A model generated the notes under the pieces. The model was not told the origin of the DNA. It saw nothing but the letters and a program-made list of their open reading frames with translations, and made no database searches. From Aquabacterium olei (GTDB lineage Bacteria; Pseudomonadota; Gammaproteobacteria; Burkholderiales; Burkholderiaceae_C): a stretch of 64,000 nt of DNA. The DNA lies in NCBI RefSeq assembly GCF_003100395.1, contig NZ_CP029210.1, positions 3,162,001-3,226,000 of the forward strand, read 5' to 3'. The translations under genes were made by a program, and so were the position numbers. Below, piece after piece: positions 48,737-57,552 of the stretch; position 1 is the stretch's first letter, and each line of letters starts with the position of its first letter.

Positions 48737-50096
48737 GCCTCGCGACAGGGTGCATGCCGATCAGGCTGGTCGTGAAGGTGATCGGCATCTCGGGCGCCCG
48801 GCCCTGGGTGTACCGCTCCACCATGTGGTCCTGCATCGCAATGAACTGGTAGGGCCGATGCCAGTAAAAGCGCTCGGCATACCCTTGCTGTGCGCTCTGG
48901 AAGGTGTCCGCGCTCACCCCGCGATAGCCCTGCGCCTCGGTGCTGCCCATGAGGTTGACGAGACTGAGCAGCGCCACCCCCACCGCCATGCTGGCGGCCA
49001 CGGGAGCCCAACGGCGACGGGCCGGGAGCCCCCCTTCGTCGGGCCGCCTGAGCGTGAGCACGAACACCACCAGCAATTGCGGATAGAGCAAGCGCTCGCC
49101 CGGGTTGACGATCTGCAGCGCCGTGGCCGGCACCAGCAGGTACGCCGCCCCGAGCACCACCGCGACGGCGCGCAGCGCGGCATGGTGCGCCACCGCGGGG
49201 CGCTTCAGCGCCAGCACCTGCATCCTCAGCAGCACAACGGCCGCCGCCAAGTTGGCCGCGCACCCCAGCCAGAACAGGGACGGCAGACGCCCCAGATCGG
49301 AGAGGTCGCCGATCATGAAATTCTGGTAGGGGCCGGCCTTGCTCAAAGTGTAGAACTTGTACGCCAGGAAGCGGACATCGCCATAGCTGACGGGCGTGTG
49401 CAGGGCCGGCATGGCGTCGTTGGATTTGGCCAGCAGGTACCACAGCGTGAGCAGGCCGGCTGGGACCATGGCAATCACGTAGTGCAACACCGCACGACGC
49501 GAGCGGTACAGCGCCTGCATCCCCGACAACACGCCGAACGCCAGCAGGCAGAAGCCATGGCAGGCAAAGGCGAGCAGCGACACGCCGCACACCACACGCG
49601 GATCCCGCTGACGGTCATCGGGAAGGGAGAGATAGGCCATCAGAACCAGCAAGCCACACTGGTAGTTCAGATAGCCGCTCCAGAAACTGGAGTTGCACAC
49701 GATGCACACCAGCAGCGCCGGGTAGGCCAACTCGGGCCGCAATCGGTTGGCCTCGACAAAGCGATAGGCCAGCCATGCCGCAACCACCAGATACGCCGTC
49801 ACGGTGCACCGCGCCGCAGCGACCGGGCTCATGAAGAAGTTGAGGCCCGTCATCCACAACTGCGAGGTGATGTACGGAACGGGGTAGTCGCGCAGATAGA
49901 ACACCGCGCTGCCCGTGCCGTCCAGCAAGGTGCGCGTGATGAAGGCCTGGTAGGCCCATTCGTTGAAATCGGCCAGCGGCAGATAGCGAAACCACCAGAT
50001 CACCAGCAGCAGAACTGCGCCATACGCACCTGGCAACAGCATGCGGGCGTGGCGACGGTCGACGGTGGGGACGAAGGTGGTGCCGGGTGCCTGCAT
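48717..50096 (-). CDS. Multi-pass membrane protein of unknown function
   Basis: 459 residues with about 10-11 membrane helices and no signal peptide. Early text (LADFNEWAYQAFITRTLLDGT, then LRDYPVPYITSQLWMTGLNFF) has a periplasmic first loop with Asp and Glu as in GT-C type enzymes, which use lipid-phosphate sugars; this would fit the polyprenyl-phosphate-arabinose genes at 58-62 kb but is only a suggestion. It is convergent with the pyruvyl transferase gene, overlapping 20 bases. The glycosyltransferase upstream on the same strand ends 36 bases before it, so they probably form an operon. Confidence 0.6.
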   Translation of the reverse strand: MQAPGTTFVPTVDRRHARMLLPGAYGAVLLLVIWWFRYLPLADFNEWAYQAFITRTLLDGTGSAVFYLRDYPVPYITSQLWMTGLNFFMSPVAAARCTVTAYLVVAAWLAYRFVEANRLRPELAYPALLVCIVCNSSFWSGYLNYQCGLLVLMAYLSLPDDRQRDPRVVCGVSLLAFACHGFCLLAFGVLSGMQALYRSRRAVLHYVIAMVPAGLLTLWYLLAKSNDAMPALHTPVSYGDVRFLAYKFYTLSKAGPYQNFMIGDLSDLGRLPSLFWLGCAANLAAAVVLLRMQVLALKRPAVAHHAALRAVAVVLGAAYLLVPATALQIVNPGERLLYPQLLVVFVLTLRRPDEGGLPARRRWAPVAASMAVGVALLSLVNLMGSTEAQGYRGVSADTFQSAQQGYAERFYWHRPYQFIAMQDHMVERYTQGRAPEMPITFTTSLIGMHPVARPTPPTP

Positions 50097-50132
50097 GATG
50101 GGGTTCTGGGGTCGCTCGGGTCGGGTTGCGCC

Positions 50133-51161
50133 TCACGGGCGTTCGATCGCCTGCTTGTAGCGGGCAACGCAAGTTCCAAGCCCGAATAACTCTTCCGCAC
50201 GACGTGCGCTGACCGGCAGACGCTCGGCCATGCGCGCCTGCAGTGCCTGCGCCTGCTGCACCGCCGCCACGAACTCCTCGTCCGTGTCGAACGACAGCAC
50301 CCCCTCGAATTGTCCCTGTACCCAGCGGATGAACGGGCTGGTGCGTGCAATGACAATGGGCACCGCCCCGATCGCCTCGAAGAAGGCACCACTGACGAGC
50401 GCCGACTCGTCGGCATGCGGCAAGATGAGGACATCCAGGCGGGCCAGGGCGGCCGCAAAGTCCTCACGGCTCATGAAGCCCGTGGAGAGCCGGATATCCG
50501 GTGCGGGATCACGGCGTGCCATGTGGCTTCGCAACAGCGCTTCGTAAGCCGGGTCGGCACGCCCTCGGATGGCGAGTTCCGGCCCCACCGGCCACAGGTC
50601 GATGATGCGCTCGATGCGCTTGTAGGGCCTCACGGCACCCAGGATGCCGGCGCGCATGGGCCCCGGCGCGGTTAGCCCTCTGACGAGAAGCTCATCGAGT
50701 GAGCCATCTCGATACAGCGGGTGCGGGAGGTAATCGGCACGGTATCGGTCGGCAAAGCTCGGATCGTGCACCACGCGCACATCGGCCAGCCGGCTCAGCA
50801 AGCGAATCAGCCATACAGAAAAGCCGCGGCGCCACCCACTCAGGTCATGCACCGCATGGTCGTGCACGAAATACACCAGACGCGCCCGCATCAGGCTCAG
50901 CACCAGGGCGTACACCGCGAACTGCGCGAGTCCCGCCCAGCGGATACTCGCCCCGGCATGGCCTTCGGAAAAAGCCCGCGCCTCGAGCCAGTGCAGCAGC
51001 ACCACGTTGTCACGCTGGAACAAGCCCAGAACCCTGCGTGACAACAACGTGCGAAACGACAGCGGCTGCACGTCGTAACCGCAGGCCGCCACAATGGTCT
51101 TCACCCGGTTGATGTAGTCGTTCGTGTGGTTGGTGAAGGGCGACACGAAGGCGGTTTTCAT
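50133..51161 (-). CDS. Glycosyltransferase (GT4-like)
   Basis: 342 residues from the ATG at 51161 (MKTAFVSPFTNHTNDYINRV); the frame open to 51206 adds 15 residues without homology. GT-B layout: N-terminal half with LLHWLEARAF and YFVHDHAVHDLSGW, then RAGILGAVRPYKRIERIIDLWP at the domain junction and a C-terminal nucleotide-binding half with LDVLILPHADESALVSGAFFEAIGAVPIVI. The canonical E-x7-E is not clean. It is divergent from exosortase B across a 206-base gap that contains a TGTGA/TCACA inverted repeat. Confidence 0.75.
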   Translation of the reverse strand: MKTAFVSPFTNHTNDYINRVKTIVAACGYDVQPLSFRTLLSRRVLGLFQRDNVVLLHWLEARAFSEGHAGASIRWAGLAQFAVYALVLSLMRARLVYFVHDHAVHDLSGWRRGFSVWLIRLLSRLADVRVVHDPSFADRYRADYLPHPLYRDGSLDELLVRGLTAPGPMRAGILGAVRPYKRIERIIDLWPVGPELAIRGRADPAYEALLRSHMARRDPAPDIRLSTGFMSREDFAAALARLDVLILPHADESALVSGAFFEAIGAVPIVIARTSPFIRWVQGQFEGVLSFDTDEEFVAAVQQAQALQARMAERLPVSARRAEELFGLGTCVARYKQAIERP

Positions 51162-51243
51162 CCGGCCCAGTCTATCGGCCTGAAGGGCAGCTTCATCCCC
51201 CATCAACAGGGGTCAGTTGTGACAAGCCTGTGTGCGCCGTGTA

Positions 51244-51256
51244 TGTGATTTTCACA
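51244..51256. promoter_or_regulatory. TGTGA-TTT-TCACA inverted repeat
   Basis: Perfect 5-3-5 palindrome in the divergent region between a glycosyltransferase and exosortase B. It looks like a CRP/FNR-type half-site pair, but with a 3-base spacer where CRP sites have 6, so the cognate regulator is unclear. Confidence 0.4.
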
Positions 51257-51367
51257 GGGGTAACAGCCTGCCTCACGCCCCCCCTCGTCTCAGGGAAAAA
51301 GCCACCATGGCGCACCTGGAAGGCCCACCAGTTGCTCTCCAGGGCACGGCTTCTCTCCTGGAACCTC

Positions 51368-52258
51368 ATGAACGCACCGCCTCTGACCCATACCCCCTGG
51401 CGCGCCGATCCACGCGCCGTGCGGTGGGCCCCCGCGCTGGCCGGGCTGGCCCTTCTCATCATGTACCTGCCCACCTACCGGGCACTGGACCAATTCGTAT
51501 GGGGCCTGGTCGGCCAAGGCCATGGCCCCGTGATGCTCGCCCTGGTGCTGTGGCTGGCCTGGCAACGCTATCCGAAGCTCGCCACACTGGAAGGCCCACC
51601 AGCCACCCTCGCTGGCAGCTTGCTGCTGCTGCTGGGTGGCCTGATCTACGTGGTGGGCCGCTCGCAGGACGTCCTCTTTCTCGATGCCATCTCGCAGATC
51701 CCGGTCCTGATGGGCGTGCTGCTCCTGCTATGGGGCTGGCAGGGCCTGAAGACGATGTGGTTCCCGCTCTTCTTCATGCTGTTCCTGGTGCCCGTGCCGG
51801 GCTCGATCGTCGACGTGGTCACCGCCCCGCTGAAGATGGGCGTGTCGTACGTGGCAGAGCACATCCTGTATGCCCTGGGTTACCCCATCGGACGCATGGG
51901 CGTCACGCTGCACATCGGCCCCTATCAGCTGTTCGTGGCCGACGCCTGCGCTGGCCTGAACTCCATCTTCGCGCTGGAGGCGATCGGCGTGTTCTACATG
52001 AGCGTCGTCCAGCACACCAGCCGCCTGCGCAACATCCTGCTGGCCGCGCTGATCATCCCGATCTCGTTCGCCTCCAACGTGCTGCGGGTCATGGCACTGG
52101 TGCTCATCACCTACTACTTCGGGGATGAAGTGGGGCAGGGCTTTGTCCATGACTTTGCCGGCATCCTCCTGTTCCTCGTGGCCACCTGCCTGACCATCGG
52201 CACCGACTCGGTACTCGGGTTGTTCTTCGGTCGCGACAAGTCCCGGGAGCCCACATGA
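51368..52258 (+). CDS. xrtB: Exosortase B, copy B
   Basis: 296-residue, eight-helix exosortase. The ATG at 51368 gives MNAPPLTHTPWR and the normal family size; the frame open to 51230 has no homology. Active-site residues: Cys194 in ADACAGL, Arg240 in NVLRV, His261 in FVHDFAG. The core is very similar to copy A ([22 protein letters not shown]), while the N-terminal third differs. Its stop overlaps the epsI start by four bases. Here, unlike locus A, the pair is about 11 kb away from epsF/epsG and next to a GT2 gene and rmlBDAC. Confidence 0.93.
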   Translation: MNAPPLTHTPWRADPRAVRWAPALAGLALLIMYLPTYRALDQFVWGLVGQGHGPVMLALVLWLAWQRYPKLATLEGPPATLAGSLLLLLGGLIYVVGRSQDVLFLDAISQIPVLMGVLLLLWGWQGLKTMWFPLFFMLFLVPVPGSIVDVVTAPLKMGVSYVAEHILYALGYPIGRMGVTLHIGPYQLFVADACAGLNSIFALEAIGVFYMSVVQHTSRLRNILLAALIIPISFASNVLRVMALVLITYYFGDEVGQGFVHDFAGILLFLVATCLTIGTDSVLGLFFGRDKSREPT

Positions 52259-52947
52259 CGAGCTGGACACGTTCAACGGTCGTCGCCACCACACTGCTGC
52301 TGTTTGCGCTGGCCGCGGTGCTGATCCGGCCGGACATCAACAGCAGCGCGCCCGACCCGCATCTGGAGGCCAGCGTGCCGCAGTCCTTCGGGTCGTGGAA
52401 GATGTTGCCGAACCCGCTGCAGCAGATCTCGGTGGCCACCCAGGGCGCCACCTCCACCGACCAGCCTTACGACGAGGTGGTGTCCCGCACCTACGTCAAT
52501 CCGCAGGGCGACATGGTGATGCTGGCCCTTGCCTATGGCAAGAACCAGCGTCAGGAAGTGAAAGTGCACCGCCCGGAGCTGTGCTATCCGGCACAGGGCT
52601 TCAAGGTGATGTCACTCCAACCGGTCACTTTTACCGGCATTGCAGACAGCGCATCCGGTAAGAACGTCACCGGGCAACGCATGGTCGTCAACGCCCGAAG
52701 CAGCGCGGAGGTGGTGAGCTACTGGATCCGCATTGGCGACACCTACAGCAGCAGCCCCTGGCAGGTACGTTGGCAAATCATGAAGGAAGGTCTGCAGGGC
52801 CGCATGACGGATGGCATGCTGGTGCGGGTGTCGCAGCGGGTCAGTCCGGGCGAAGACCCGGCGCCCCATCATGCCCTGGTGGAGTCCTTTGCCCGAGACT
52901 TGCTTGCGGCGGTGCCGCCTGCCACGCGCAGTTACCTGGTCAGATGA
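52255..52947 (+). CDS. epsI: Exosortase-associated EpsI family protein, copy B
   Basis: 230 residues with one N-terminal membrane helix (about residues 6-26) and a periplasmic body. Family features: SFGSWKMLPNP near residue 43, MLALAYGKNQ, then ELCYPAQGF at about residues 104-112, and SYWIRIGD. Overlaps xrtB at its start and the GT2 gene at its end (ATGA in both cases). Like copy A it lacks any motif that explains its biochemical role. Confidence 0.88.
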   Translation: MTSWTRSTVVATTLLLFALAAVLIRPDINSSAPDPHLEASVPQSFGSWKMLPNPLQQISVATQGATSTDQPYDEVVSRTYVNPQGDMVMLALAYGKNQRQEVKVHRPELCYPAQGFKVMSLQPVTFTGIADSASGKNVTGQRMVVNARSSAEVVSYWIRIGDTYSSSPWQVRWQIMKEGLQGRMTDGMLVRVSQRVSPGEDPAPHHALVESFARDLLAAVPPATRSYLVR

Positions 52948-53978
52948 GCCCTTCCATGTCCTTGCCCCGCGTTTCGGTGGTCGTGTGCAATCACAACTAC
53001 GGCCATTTCATAGCCGACGCCATCCAGTCCGCACTGAACCAGACGCTGGCTGCGCACGAGGTCATCGTGGTCGACGATGGCTCGACCGATGACTCGGTCG
53101 CGGTCGCCTCCCGCTTCGCGGACCGCATCCGGCTGATCACGCAACCGAATGGCGGGCAGATCTCGGCCTACAACACCGGCTTTGCTGCCGCCTCAGGCGA
53201 CGTTGTGGTATTCCTGGATTCCGACGACCGCCTGTGCCCCGAGGCCATCCAGGTGGTGTCCCAAGCCATGGCAGACCCGGCGGTGGCCCGGCTTCAGTAT
53301 CGGCTCGGGTTGATTGACGCCTCGGGCACCGCCACAGGTGCCGTGATTCCGACCCTGCTGGCCGACGGCGATCTGGCCGATGAAGTGCGAAGCGGTCGCC
53401 TCTTTCTGGCATCGCCCGGCAGTGGCAACGCCTACCGCGTCGCGGCGCTGCGCCGCATCATGCCGCTGCCCGTGAGCCAGGAGGAGCGACACGGCGCCGA
53501 CTTCTTCGCGGGCTACGGCACGGCCCTGCTCGGGCGCGTGAAGGCACTGCCAACCGCGCTCGCCCAGTACCGCGTGCACAAGGCGGGCGATGAAACGAGT
53601 CTCTGCTTTGGCAACGCCCGCGCCACAGCCCCTCAGACGCGTATCCTGCAGATGCGCTACCAGCGGCTCGCAGCATGGCTGACTGCAGCGCTGCCCGGGG
53701 AACGCCTCGCACACGACGTCTTTCCCGACTTTTCGCTGCAGAAGCAGGATTTCGCCAATGCGGTGTTCTCGGCCCCGAACTACGGGGCGGGCTTGCGAGC
53801 CGGGCTTGCGCAGTTGCCGCCCATGTTGCACTCCATCCGACTGCGTCATTGCGCGCTGCCCATGAAGCTGGGGCTGGCGGCGTGGGGCGTGCTGGTCTGG
53901 CTGCTGCCCAGGCGACTGGGGATGCCTCTGGCGCGGCACGTCTGCAACCCGTCCAGCAGGCGGTCTGCCGTGAACTGA
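52944..53978 (+). CDS. Glycosyltransferase family 2
   Basis: 344-residue GT-A enzyme. The ATG at 52944 overlaps the epsI stop; the frame open to 52770 lies within epsI and is rejected. VSVVVCNHNYGHFIADAIQSAL is the nucleotide-binding unit, followed by VDDGSTDDS and FLDSDDRLCP with the metal-binding acidic residues. A C-terminal hydrophobic segment (LGLAAWGVLVWLLP) may associate with the membrane. Its stop is immediately followed by the left edge of the long rml repeat, which makes it the natural upstream neighbour of the cassette. Confidence 0.88.
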   Translation: MSPSMSLPRVSVVVCNHNYGHFIADAIQSALNQTLAAHEVIVVDDGSTDDSVAVASRFADRIRLITQPNGGQISAYNTGFAAASGDVVVFLDSDDRLCPEAIQVVSQAMADPAVARLQYRLGLIDASGTATGAVIPTLLADGDLADEVRSGRLFLASPGSGNAYRVAALRRIMPLPVSQEERHGADFFAGYGTALLGRVKALPTALAQYRVHKAGDETSLCFGNARATAPQTRILQMRYQRLAAWLTAALPGERLAHDVFPDFSLQKQDFANAVFSAPNYGAGLRAGLAQLPPMLHSIRLRHCALPMKLGLAAWGVLVWLLPRRLGMPLARHVCNPSSRRSAVN

Positions 53979-53996
53979 GTGGCATACTCGGCCGCC

Positions 53997-55082
53997 ATGA
54001 TCCTGATCACTGGCGGCGCCGGCTTCATCGGCGGCAACTTCGTGCACCACTGGTTTGAACGCGCGGCGGCACAGGGCCTGCCGGCCGAGCCCGTGGTCGT
54101 GTTCGACAAGCTGACCTACGCGGGCAATCCGGCCACCATCGCCACCTACCTGCGATCGGGCCAGGCAACCCTGGTGCACTCCGACATTGCCGACCGCGAT
54201 GCGGTCCGGCAGGCACTGGCCACGCACCGCCCCAGGCTGATCGTGCACTTTGCAGCCGAGAGCCACGTCGATCGCTCCATCCACGGCCCCGGCGAGTTCG
54301 TGCACACCAACATGGTGGGCACCTTCAGCCTGCTCGAGGAAGCCCGCGCTTACTGGGGCGGACTGGACGGCGAGGCCAAGTCCGCCTTCCGCTTCCTGCA
54401 CGTGAGCACCGACGAGGTCTACGGCTCGCTCTCTGACACCGACGCCGCCTTCAGCGAAACGACGCCCTACGCACCCAACAGCCCGTACTCGGCCAGCAAG
54501 GCGGGCAGCGACCACCTGGTGCGGGCATACCACCACACCTACGGCTTCCCGACGCTGACCACCAACTGCAGCAACAACTACGGGCCCTACCACTTCCCCG
54601 AAAAGCTCATCCCGCTGATGATCCTCAACGCGCTGGATGGCAAGCCGCTGCCCGTGTACGGCGACGGCCTGAACATACGCGACTGGCTGTTCGTGCGCGA
54701 CCACTGCGAGGCCATCTGCCAGGTCATCGAAAAAGGCACTTGCGGCGAGACCTACAACGTGGGCGGCATCAACGAGATCCGCAACATCGACGTGGTGACC
54801 ACCATCTGCCGCAAGCTCGATGTGCTGCGCCCGCGTGCGGACGGCACGAAGTACGAAAGCCTGATCACCTACGTGACCGACCGCCCGGGCCACGACCGCC
54901 GCTACGCGATCGACCCCACCAAGATCCAGCGCGAGATCGGCTGGCAGCCGGCCGAAACCTTCGAATCGGGCATCGACAAGACGGTGCGCTGGTACCTTGA
55001 GAACACGGAGTGGATCGACACCGTGCGCTCGGGCGCCTACCGGGACTGGATCGCGAAGAACTACAGCGGCCGCGCCGTCTGA
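53997..55082 (+). CDS. rmlB: dTDP-glucose 4,6-dehydratase, copy B
   Basis: 361 residues, protein identical to copy A. The start at 53997 places [10 protein letters not shown] at residues 5-14, as expected; an in-frame ATG at 53979 would add six residues overlapping the GT2 stop region. Tyr-x3-Lys in SPYSASKAG. All eight observed nucleotide differences from copy A are silent. rmlD follows after 11 bases. Confidence 0.95.
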   Translation: MILITGGAGFIGGNFVHHWFERAAAQGLPAEPVVVFDKLTYAGNPATIATYLRSGQATLVHSDIADRDAVRQALATHRPRLIVHFAAESHVDRSIHGPGEFVHTNMVGTFSLLEEARAYWGGLDGEAKSAFRFLHVSTDEVYGSLSDTDAAFSETTPYAPNSPYSASKAGSDHLVRAYHHTYGFPTLTTNCSNNYGPYHFPEKLIPLMILNALDGKPLPVYGDGLNIRDWLFVRDHCEAICQVIEKGTCGETYNVGGINEIRNIDVVTTICRKLDVLRPRADGTKYESLITYVTDRPGHDRRYAIDPTKIQREIGWQPAETFESGIDKTVRWYLENTEWIDTVRSGAYRDWIAKNYSGRAV

Positions 55083-55093
55083 ACGAGGTCGCC

Positions 55094-56011
55094 ATGCACA
55101 TTCTTCTGCTCGGCAAGGGCGGCCAGGTCGGCTGGGAGTTGCAGCGCGCGCTGGCGCCGCTCGGTCAGGTCACCGCCCTCGATTTCGACACACCAGGGCC
55201 CGCCGCGGCCCCCGATCTGCGTGCTGATTTCAGTCAGCCCGAGCAAGTGGCGGCCCTGGTGCGCGCCGTGCGACCCGACGTGATCGTGAACGCAGCGGCG
55301 CACACCGCGGTCGACAAGGCCGAGAGCGAGCCGGATCTGGCACGGGCCATCAACGCCACGACGCCGGGGCTCGTGGCCCAGGCGGCAGACGACCTCGGTG
55401 CGCTCCTCGTGCACTACAGCACCGACTACGTCTTCGACGGCAGCGGCACCGCGCCCCGCGACGAGCGCGCCACCACAGCGCCCCTGAGCGTCTACGGCCG
55501 CACCAAGCTCGAAGGCGAGCAGGTTATCCAGGCCAGCGGCTGCCGTCACCTCATCTTCCGCACCAGCTGGGTCTACGCTGCCCGCGGCGGCAACTTCGCC
55601 AAGACCATGCTGCGCCTCGCCGCCGAGCGCGACCAGCTCAAGGTGATCGATGACCAGATCGGCGCGCCCACCGGGGCCGACCTGCTGGCGGACGTCACCG
55701 CGCATGCCATTCGCACCGTGGTGGCGGGCCGTGACGACCTGCTCGGCCTGTATCACCTCGTGGCCGCCGGCGAAACCAGCTGGTACGACTACGCGCGCTT
55801 CGTCATCGAATGGGCCCGCGAGCGCGGCCAGCCGATCCGGGTGGCGCCCGACGCGATCATGCCGCTGCCCACCGGTGGCTACCCCACGCCCGCGCAGCGC
55901 CCGTTGAACTCACGACTCGACACCGGCAAGGTGCGTAGCGCCTTCGGCCTGACGCTGCCGCACTGGCAACAGGGCGTGGAACGCATGCTCACCGAAATCC
56001 TGGGGAGGTAA
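55094..56011 (+). CDS. rmlD: dTDP-4-dehydrorhamnose reductase, copy B
   Basis: 305 residues, same layout as copy A ([10 protein letters not shown] at residues 7-16, [18 protein letters not shown]). It differs in a short patch near the PRDERATT segment (A copy ARDEAAAT) and over the last 40 residues ([13 protein letters not shown] against [13 protein letters not shown]). Completes the dTDP-rhamnose pathway of locus B. GGGAGG before rmlA overlaps its last codons. Confidence 0.94.
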   Translation: MHILLLGKGGQVGWELQRALAPLGQVTALDFDTPGPAAAPDLRADFSQPEQVAALVRAVRPDVIVNAAAHTAVDKAESEPDLARAINATTPGLVAQAADDLGALLVHYSTDYVFDGSGTAPRDERATTAPLSVYGRTKLEGEQVIQASGCRHLIFRTSWVYAARGGNFAKTMLRLAAERDQLKVIDDQIGAPTGADLLADVTAHAIRTVVAGRDDLLGLYHLVAAGETSWYDYARFVIEWARERGQPIRVAPDAIMPLPTGGYPTPAQRPLNSRLDTGKVRSAFGLTLPHWQQGVERMLTEILGR

Positions 56012-56016
56012 TCACC

Positions 56017-56904
56017 ATGAGCAAGACCCGCAAGGGCCTCATCCTGGCCGGCGGCTCGGGCACGCGCCTGCACCCGGCCACGCTGGCCATCAGCAAGCAG
56101 CTGCTGCCGGTGTACGACAAGCCGATGATCTATTACCCGCTCAGCACCCTGATGCTGGGCGGCATCCGCGACGTCCTGGTCATCAGCACGCCGCAAGACA
56201 CCCCGCGCTTCCAGGCCCTGCTGGGCGACGGCAGCCAGTGGGGCCTGAACCTGCAGTACTGCGTGCAGCCCAGCCCCGATGGACTGGCCCAGGCCTTCGT
56301 CCTCGGCCGGAATTTCGTGGATGGCGCCCCCAGTGCCCTGGTGCTGGGCGACAACATCTACTACGGCCATGACCTTCAGCGCCAATTGCTGAGCGCCAAT
56401 GCGCGCACGGAAGGCGCGAGCGTCTTTGCGTACCACGTGCAAGACCCGGAACGTTACGGGGTGGTCGAGTTCGACCAGGCCAAACGGGCCCTGAGCATCG
56501 AGGAAAAGCCGAAGGCGCCGAAGAGCAACTACGCCGTGACCGGCCTGTATTTCTACGATGAGCAGGTGTGCGACATCGCCACATCCATCCAGCCCAGCTC
56601 CCGTGGCGAACTGGAGATCACCGACGTCAACGCCCGCTATCTGGAGCAGAACCAGCTCCACGTCGAGATCATGGGCCGCGGCTATGCGTGGTTGGACACC
56701 GGCACACACGACAGCCTGCTCGAAGCCGGGCAGTTCATCGCCACGCTGGAGAAGCGCCAGGGCCTGAAGGTGGCCTGCCCCGAAGAGATCGCCTACCGGT
56801 CGGGCTGGATCTCTGCGGCCGACCTCGAGCGCATGGCCCAGCCGATGCTGAAGAACGGCTACGGGCAATACCTGCTCAAGGTCATCAACGACAAGGTCTA
56901 CTGA
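56017..56904 (+). CDS. rmlA: Glucose-1-phosphate thymidylyltransferase, copy B
   Basis: 295 residues with [31 protein letters not shown] and EEKP. Differences from copy A include GGIRDVLV for [16 protein letters not shown] for DFVGGAPS and EQNQLHV for AQGQLNV, so this gene has diverged more than rmlB although it lies in the same repeat. The stop is 14 bases before rmlC. Confidence 0.95.
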   Translation: MSKTRKGLILAGGSGTRLHPATLAISKQLLPVYDKPMIYYPLSTLMLGGIRDVLVISTPQDTPRFQALLGDGSQWGLNLQYCVQPSPDGLAQAFVLGRNFVDGAPSALVLGDNIYYGHDLQRQLLSANARTEGASVFAYHVQDPERYGVVEFDQAKRALSIEEKPKAPKSNYAVTGLYFYDEQVCDIATSIQPSSRGELEITDVNARYLEQNQLHVEIMGRGYAWLDTGTHDSLLEAGQFIATLEKRQGLKVACPEEIAYRSGWISAADLERMAQPMLKNGYGQYLLKVINDKVY

Positions 56905-56918
56905 TCCCTTTCCGATTC

Positions 56919-57482
56919 ATGAAACTCATCCGCACCGCCCTCCCCGACGTCGTCATCATCGAGCCCGCCGTGTACGGCGACGACCGCGGGTGGTTCATGG
57001 AAAGCTTCAACGAAGGTCGTTTCGAAGACGAACTCGGCAAGCTCGGCCTGCCCGTCCCACGCCGTTTCGTGCAGGACAACCACTCCTGCAGCCGGCGCGG
57101 CGTGCTGCGCGGCCTGCACTACCAGCTGGCGCCCCGTGCGCAGGGCAAGCTGGTGCGCGTGGTGCAAGGCGCCGCGTTCGACGTGGCAGTCGACATCCGC
57201 AAGGACTCGCCCACGTTCGGCCAGTGGGTGGGCGTGGAGCTCACCGCCGACAACCAACGCCAGCTGTGGATCCCCGCGGGCTTCGCCCACGGCTTTGTCG
57301 CGCTGGAGGACAACACCCACTTCCTCTACAAGACGACGGACACCTACTCCAGGGAACACGAGCGCAGCATCCGCTGGGATGACCCGGACATCGGGGTGGC
57401 GTGGCCGCTGGGCGGCCTCACGCCAGTGCTGGCCCCGAAGGACGCAGAGGCCCCGTTGCTGAGCCGGGCCGACACGTTCTGA
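56919..57482 (+). CDS. rmlC: dTDP-4-dehydrorhamnose 3,5-epimerase, copy B
   Basis: 187 residues. The ATG at 56919 gives MKLIRTALPDVVIIEPAVYGDDRGWF; a frame open to 56568 overlaps rmlA and is a composition effect. QDNHSCSRRGVLRGLHYQ, PAGFAHGF and DTYSREHERSIRWDDP are the family motifs. GC-rich codon use matches its cassette, unlike rmlC copy A. Last gene of the rml operon; a weak inverted repeat (CCACG...CGTGG) follows the stop at about 57487-57508, and GTGAC/GTCAC at 57514-57529 lies before the next gene. Confidence 0.94.
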   Translation: MKLIRTALPDVVIIEPAVYGDDRGWFMESFNEGRFEDELGKLGLPVPRRFVQDNHSCSRRGVLRGLHYQLAPRAQGKLVRVVQGAAFDVAVDIRKDSPTFGQWVGVELTADNQRQLWIPAGFAHGFVALEDNTHFLYKTTDTYSREHERSIRWDDPDIGVAWPLGGLTPVLAPKDAEAPLLSRADTF

Positions 57483-57513
57483 TACGCCACGGGGCCCCCA
57501 AAGCGTGGGGAAC

Positions 57514-57529
57514 GTGACCGCCGTGTCAC
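57514..57529. promoter_or_regulatory. GTGAC-N6-GTCAC inverted repeat
   Basis: Perfect 5-6-5 palindrome, 24 bases before the ATG of the LPG-synthase-like gene, in the 70-base gap after rmlC. Position and symmetry suggest an operator for the polyprenyl-arabinose module, but no regulator is identified. Confidence 0.35.
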
Positions 57530-57552
57530 AGACACCCCCGCATAATCCCTGA

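Larger units (their letters stand above)
53979..56904 (+). repeat. Long direct repeat, copy B (rmlBDA cassette)
   Basis: Partner of 28389-31314 at an offset of exactly 25590 with no indels. The repeat begins at GTGGCATACTCG, the first bases after the GT2 stop codon. Its GC-rich codon use is uniform with the rest of locus B, including rmlC, so copy B is probably the older resident. Confidence 0.93.

Noticed and set aside
53193..54893. 566-codon minus-strand frame across GT2 and rmlB copy B, also partly present at 28170-29303
   Set aside because: It occurs twice only because rmlB is duplicated; its product has no recognisable domain and it opposes a certain gene.
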